Of a stretch of DNA of 9,904 nt, positions 6,125-9,904 are shown piece by piece. Every line of letters starts with the position of its first letter. The stretch's first letter is position 1. Position numbers and translations under genes: made by a program. The stretch is taken from assembly GCA_024231375.1 (NCBI GenBank), contig JAAEQP010000873.1:1-9904 (forward strand). Reading direction: 5' to 3'. The stretch is from a bacterium. Its GTDB lineage: Bacteria; Hydrogenedentota; Hydrogenedentia; Hydrogenedentiales; SLHB01. The notes beneath the pieces are model-generated. The model ran no database searches and was not told the DNA's origin. It was given only the letters and a program-made list of their open reading frames with translations.

Positions 6125-6133
6125 ATCATATCA
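6125..6133 (-). promoter_or_regulatory. Candidate extended -10 promoter of truA
   Basis: On the minus strand TGATATGAT combines TATGAT (6125-6130) with TG one base upstream. Start near 6118 would give a leader of about 20 bases. I see no good -35, so this is tentative. Confidence 0.35.
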
Positions 6134-6168
6134 TGCCAGCGGGACCGTAGCCGAAAGGAGTCTGAATC

Positions 6169-6197
6169 TTGATTGATGGGCCAAGATTCCGCATACT
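6169..6197 (+). promoter_or_regulatory. Candidate promoter of the propeller operon
   Basis: TTGATT (6169-6174), 17 bases, CATACT (6192-6197); each hexamer matches 4 of 6. It is the best plus-strand candidate in the 200-base divergent gap 6097-6296, and would give a leader of about 95 bases. Weak evidence. Confidence 0.3.
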
Positions 6198-6296
6198 CAC
6201 GAAGCGACAGATGTATCCACAAGTTGCAGTTCGTTTACCTGCCTGTTGTTCGTAGTCTGGGCTCGGGCGTCACCGTCTTCACAGGAGTGCGAACTC

Positions 6297-7562
6297 ATGA
6301 CGTGTACTTCTCTACGACTCGGTTGCGTGATGCTTGTTCTGGCAGCAATCTCGTTCTCGGCCGCGGCGCAGACCGACTGGTTTCAGTTCCAAGGTCCGAA
6401 TCGGGACGGCACCTCGCCTGAGACCGGCTTGATGCGATCATGGCCAGAGTCTGGGCTCGAGGTGTTGTGGACGGTTCCTTTGGGTGCCGGGTACGGCGGC
6501 CCCGCTATCCGCGATGGCGAAGTCTACGTCCTCGACCGCGTCGACGAAAAGCAGGACGTGCTGCGTTGTCTCGATCTCAAGACGGGCGCCGAACTCTGGA
6601 ACTATGCGTACGACGCTCCGGGGAGTGCGGGACACAGCGGCTCACGGACCGTACCCACGGTGGACGAGCAGTACGTGTACTCGGTCGGCATGATGGGCGA
6701 TTTCGTGTGCGTCGACCGCGAGACGCACCAGCTTGTCTGGAAGAAGAACATCCTGACCGACTTCGGCATGAAGACGCCCAACTGGGGTGTATCGCAATCG
6801 CCATCGCTCTATAAGAACCTGGTCATCGTCGCCCCCCAGGCGCGTAGCGGGTACGTTGCTGCCTTCGACCGCGAAACCGGCGATCTGGTGTGGAAGAGCG
6901 CCCGGCAAGGCGGCACGGGCTACTCGACTCCCGCAATCACGACCCTGGCGGGTGTGGAGCAGGCCGTGATGGCCTCGACCTACGGCGACGTGGCCGGCGT
7001 ATCGTTGGAAGACGGAAGCACGCTGTGGACCTACGGCGGATGGCGCTGCAAGATCCCCATTCCCTTCCCCACACCCCTGCCCGACGACCGGCTGTTCGTG
7101 ACCGGGGGATACGATGCAGGGTCCGTGATGCTGAAGATCGTGAAGAAGGGCGGTGAACTCACGGCCAAGGAGCTGTTCAAGACCGACGAGTGCGGCAGCC
7201 AGATTCACCAGCCGCTGTACCTCGACGGACACCTGTACGTCAACAGCAATTCCAACAGCCGGAACGATGGCATGCTGTGCATGGCTCTGGACGGCAAGCG
7301 GAAATGGCGCACGCGCGACATGAGAGGATTCCCGCGGTTCGAGCGGGGAAGCCTGATCATGGTGGACGGCATGATCCTGAACCTTGACGGCAAGACGGGC
7401 ATCCTTCACCTGATCGACCCGTCACCGAAAGAGTTCAAGGAACTGGCCCGGGCCAAGGTGCTCGATGGAAACAAGATGTGGTCTCCTTTGGCCCTTTCCC
7501 AGGGCCTGCTGCTCGTACGCGACCAAGAACAGATGAAGTGTCTCAATCTGCGGAAGCCCTAG
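6297..7562 (+). CDS. Secreted PQQ-like beta-propeller protein
   Basis: Predicted exported propeller protein of the PQQ-repeat/BamB-like fold; function unknown. From ATG 6297 it has 421 residues. AGGAG nine bases before this ATG decides the start over one at 6246. The signal peptide (LRLGCVMLVLAAISFSAAA) is probably cut before QTDWF. The mature start, WFQFQGPNRDGTSPETGL, is a motif I associate with propellers of Planctomycetota and similar bacteria. Repeats of the type 'GEVYVLDR...CLDLKTGAELW', 'DFVCVDRETHQLVW' and 'GYVAAFDRETGDLVW' are classic PQQ blades, though without the residues needed to claim bound PQQ or dehydrogenase activity. The C-terminal half is closely matched in the next gene (AKVLDGNKMWSPLAL against AKVLDGQDAWGPIAI), showing duplication. 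First gene of a three-gene operon. Confidence 0.85.
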   Translation: MTCTSLRLGCVMLVLAAISFSAAAQTDWFQFQGPNRDGTSPETGLMRSWPESGLEVLWTVPLGAGYGGPAIRDGEVYVLDRVDEKQDVLRCLDLKTGAELWNYAYDAPGSAGHSGSRTVPTVDEQYVYSVGMMGDFVCVDRETHQLVWKKNILTDFGMKTPNWGVSQSPSLYKNLVIVAPQARSGYVAAFDRETGDLVWKSARQGGTGYSTPAITTLAGVEQAVMASTYGDVAGVSLEDGSTLWTYGGWRCKIPIPFPTPLPDDRLFVTGGYDAGSVMLKIVKKGGELTAKELFKTDECGSQIHQPLYLDGHLYVNSNSNSRNDGMLCMALDGKRKWRTRDMRGFPRFERGSLIMVDGMILNLDGKTGILHLIDPSPKEFKELARAKVLDGNKMWSPLALSQGLLLVRDQEQMKCLNLRKP

Positions 7563-7601
7563 CACCAACACCCGCGACCACGGAGTACGAACGACCGTAC
7601 C

Positions 7602-9041
7602 ATGAGATCTCCCACTGCGAATCGGCCAATGCTACTGGCGGTCGCGCTGGTAAGCGCGGCCGTGGCTGTCGTCGCATTGCACCAATGGTTCACCCACGAC
7701 CCTGCCCGTGACTTCACAATGAGTATGCCCGGCGCGGACGGACGCCCGGCGCACATCGAATCGGGCGGCGGGGCGACCGACCTCTCCGGGACGTTCCAGA
7801 CCTTTGATGGCGTGCCAGCCGATCTGCCCGGCGCCTGGCCACGGTTTCGCGGCGCCGATTTCGACAACATCCTCAAGGCGCCCACAGCGCTGGCCGATTC
7901 CTGGGGCCCGGACGGTCCTCGAGTGCTATGGTCCGTTTCAATGGGCGAGGGACATGCCGCGCCCGTCGTCCTGAACGGCCGGGTCTATGTGCTGGACTAC
8001 GATGAAGACACGCGCGCCGACGCGATTCGTTGCTTCTCGCTGGACGACGGACGCGAGATCTGGCGACATTCGTATCCTGTCAGCATCAAACGCAATCACG
8101 GCATGTCGCGAACCGTGCCGGCGGTCACCGGCGACTACCTTGTCACCGTCGGCCCGCGCTGCCACGTGGTCTGTCTGAACGCGACAACCGGCGGCTTTCT
8201 TTGGGGCATCTCCATGACCGAGGAGTACGGCACGACGGAGCCCCTCTGGTACACGGGCCAGTGCCCCATGATTGACGACGACACAGTCATCCTTGCCCCT
8301 TGCGGGCCGGAGGCACTTCTGGTGGCGATCGATTGCGCGACTGGAGACCCTGTATGGACGACACCGAATCCTCAGGGATGGGACATGTCCCATTCGTCGG
8401 TCATGCCCATGACCTTCGGGGGCACGCGGATGTACCTCTATTGCGCGACGGGCGGTATCGCGGGGGTCGCGGCGGATGGACGCGAGGCGGGCACGATCCT
8501 CTGGCAGATTCCGTGGGACGCCAAAGTCATCGCGCCGTCGCCCGTGCCCCTGGACAACGGCATGATCTTCCTCACGGCGGGGTACGGAAAAGGCAACATC
8601 ATGCTGCAACTGCGGCAAGAGGGCGGCTCGTTCGCCGTGGACGTCGTGTTCGAGAAGACCCCGAAGGAAGGGCTGGCCTGTGAGCAGCAGAGCCCCATCT
8701 ATCACGACGGATTATTGCATGGTATTATGCCGAAGGATGCGGGCGGCCTGCGCGGACAGTTCGTATGTTACCGCCCGGACGGCACACTGGTGTGGTCCAG
8801 CGGCCCGGACCGGCGGTTCGGTCTCGGCCCCTTCATCTTGGCAGACGGCAAGTTTTATGTCCTGAGCGACGACGGCGTTTTGACGGTGCTACGCGCGAAC
8901 CGCGAAGCCTATGTCCAAGTGAGCGAAGCCAAGGTTCTGGACGGCCAGGACGCGTGGGGTCCCATTGCCATCGCCGGTGAACGCATGCTGATGCGGGACT
9001 CGACCCGGATGGTGTGTATCCACGCCGGCGCGACCAGATAG
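7602..9041 (+). CDS. Membrane-anchored PQQ-like beta-propeller protein
   Basis: Paralogue of the preceding gene, with 479 residues. An N-terminal hydrophobic segment (about residues 10-25, MLLAVALVSAAVAVVAL) lacks an obvious cleavage site and is read as a signal anchor. A linker of some 50 residues leads to WPRFRGADFDNI (about 84-95), which corresponds to the QGPNRDG region of the first protein but has lost its consensus. Blades include VYVLDYDEDTRADAIRCFSLDDGREIWRH and HVVCLNATTGGFLWG. The stretch SRTVPAVTGDYLVTVG matches SRTVPTVDEQYVYSVG of the paralogue. The gene follows after 39 bases; the ribosome site is weak (GGAG about 16 bases upstream), so the start is less sure than the frame. Function unknown; the extracytoplasmic location is an inference from the anchor. 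Confidence 0.82.
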   Translation: MRSPTANRPMLLAVALVSAAVAVVALHQWFTHDPARDFTMSMPGADGRPAHIESGGGATDLSGTFQTFDGVPADLPGAWPRFRGADFDNILKAPTALADSWGPDGPRVLWSVSMGEGHAAPVVLNGRVYVLDYDEDTRADAIRCFSLDDGREIWRHSYPVSIKRNHGMSRTVPAVTGDYLVTVGPRCHVVCLNATTGGFLWGISMTEEYGTTEPLWYTGQCPMIDDDTVILAPCGPEALLVAIDCATGDPVWTTPNPQGWDMSHSSVMPMTFGGTRMYLYCATGGIAGVAADGREAGTILWQIPWDAKVIAPSPVPLDNGMIFLTAGYGKGNIMLQLRQEGGSFAVDVVFEKTPKEGLACEQQSPIYHDGLLHGIMPKDAGGLRGQFVCYRPDGTLVWSSGPDRRFGLGPFILADGKFYVLSDDGVLTVLRANREAYVQVSEAKVLDGQDAWGPIAIAGERMLMRDSTRMVCIHAGATR

Positions 9042-9055
9042 GAGCACCGCGGCAC

Positions 9056-9904
9056 ATGAGCAGCGAGCAAGGCAGACGGATTGGCCCCTGGGTGTGGGCA
9101 GTCGTTGCTGTGGCCGCCGTTGGTGTGGCCGCACTGCTGGCAACGAAAGACCGCAGACGCGAACCGCCGCCGTCGTTTCAGTACGACATCACGGCGTATC
9201 AGGAAATCGACCCAGCCGCCGTGGTCTTCAGCGAATCGGACCCCATCCCGCTCGGAATTGAAGGCGTCAGCGCGTTGGCCGTCGCCGACGATGGCACTGT
9301 CTTTGTTGCGGGCGTCGGTGCGGTGGCCGTATTGAATGCCCAGAAGACCGAAGCGGCACGCATCGCGATCGAAGGAACGCCTACGTGCATGGCCGTCTCA
9401 CTCGAAGGCGACCTGCTTCTCGGCATGACGGACCATATCGTCCGTGTGAGCCAAGATGGCGGCGTAAAGGCCACGTGGGACCGTCCCAACGAGCGCGCGC
9501 TCATCACGTCTATTGTGGCGGACGCCGATAGCGTCTACGTGGCCGATGCTGGCAACCGGGTTGTGCTGCGCTACGACCATGAAGGCGTCATCCAAACGCG
9601 GTTGGGGCAGAAGGATGCTGCGCGCGACATCCCCGGATTCGTCATCCCGAGCCCCTATTTCGATGTCGCTTTCGACAACACGGGCGCCTTCTGGGTAGTG
9701 AATCCTGGCCGGCACGGCCTTGAGCAATACCGCGCCGATGGAGCGCTTGTCAGCGCATGGTACAACCCCTCCATGAAGGTGGACGGATTCTGCGGGTGCT
9801 GTAACCCGTCGCACGTGGCGTTCATGTCGGATGGGACGCTTGTAACGGCCGAGAAGGGCATCACCCGCGTGAAGATCTACGCGGTCGACCAGACCATGGC
9901 CGGC
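9056..9904 (+). CDS. Membrane-anchored NHL-type propeller, 3' end outside window
   Basis: A frame open from ATG 9056 to the window edge gives 283 residues with no stop, so the gene is partial. TAGGAGC, overlapping the previous stop (9039-9041), serves as ribosome site and implies coupling. Residues 11-29 (PWVWAVVAVAAVGVAALLA) form one membrane anchor, followed by a basic and proline-rich linker. Propeller repeats of NHL/SMP-30 character follow: VSALAVADDGTVFVAG (71-86), ITSIVADADSVYVADAGNRVVLRYDHEG (150-177) and FDVAFDNTGAFWVVNPGRHGLEQYRADG (202-229). Then GFCGCCNPSHVAFMSDGTLVTAEKG (244-268) carries three close Cys (C246, C248, C249), unusual for a propeller and a possible metal, haem or disulfide site. 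Third gene of the operon; its role is unknown, though exported propellers in series suggest a shared envelope complex. Confidence 0.8.
   Translation, partial: MSSEQGRRIGPWVWAVVAVAAVGVAALLATKDRRREPPPSFQYDITAYQEIDPAAVVFSESDPIPLGIEGVSALAVADDGTVFVAGVGAVAVLNAQKTEAARIAIEGTPTCMAVSLEGDLLLGMTDHIVRVSQDGGVKATWDRPNERALITSIVADADSVYVADAGNRVVLRYDHEGVIQTRLGQKDAARDIPGFVIPSPYFDVAFDNTGAFWVVNPGRHGLEQYRADGALVSAWYNPSMKVDGFCGCCNPSHVAFMSDGTLVTAEKGITRVKIYAVDQTMAG

Noticed and set aside
5281..6150. Plus-strand open frame of 289 codons antisense to truA
   Set aside because: It lies opposite a certain truA gene, starts in the RNA B terminator, shows no family motif and has no ribosome site; GC-rich DNA keeps such frames open.
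6642..7409. Minus-strand frame of 255 codons opposite the first propeller gene, and a similar one at 7938-8705
   Set aside because: Both mirror the propeller genes in the complementary frame and have no motif.

Overview
This window is GC-rich bacterial chromosome and looks like ordinary core DNA. There is no transposase, CRISPR array, rRNA or tRNA that I can recognise. The combination of a bS21 gene, a Tat-exported phosphoesterase, and secreted beta-propellers opening with a 'QGPNRDG' type motif recalls Planctomycetota, Hydrogenedentota and relatives. This placement is an impression from gene style, not a phylogenetic result.

Layout. (1) 1-594: rpsU (bS21, minus strand, GTG start) with a textbook intrinsic terminator, a strong sigma70-type promoter and a leader of about 145 nt containing a hairpin. 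(2) 595-4798: a minus-strand run of rfbD, rfbB, a GH43-like five-bladed propeller protein and a Tat-signal metallophosphoesterase. rfbD and rfbB overlap by ATGA, the last two genes are 3 bases apart, and a candidate extended -10 promoter precedes rfbD. The first two genes make the last and the second enzyme of dTDP-L-rhamnose synthesis; rfbA and rfbC are not in the window. (3) 4799-5313: a 515-base gap without a credible protein gene. It holds two tandem plus-strand units, each made of a near-perfect sigma28 (FliA/WhiG-type) promoter, TAAAG-type -35, 11 bases, GCCGATAA, followed 150-190 bases later by an intrinsic terminator. The best reading is two sigma28-dependent small structured RNAs. (4) 5314-6096: truA, minus strand, convergent with the second RNA; its stop codon lies in that RNA's terminator T-run. 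(5) 6297-9904: a plus-strand operon of two diverged PQQ-like propeller paralogues, one with a cleavable signal peptide and one membrane-anchored, then an NHL-type propeller with a Cys cluster that runs off the window.

The most interesting part is the pair of sigma28-type RNA genes between rfbD and truA. Each promoter matches the E. coli FliA consensus at 15 of 16 positions with exact spacing, both face the same way, and each is closed by its own terminator. The second RNA also carries a full-strength Shine-Dalgarno sequence ahead of a nine-codon reading frame.
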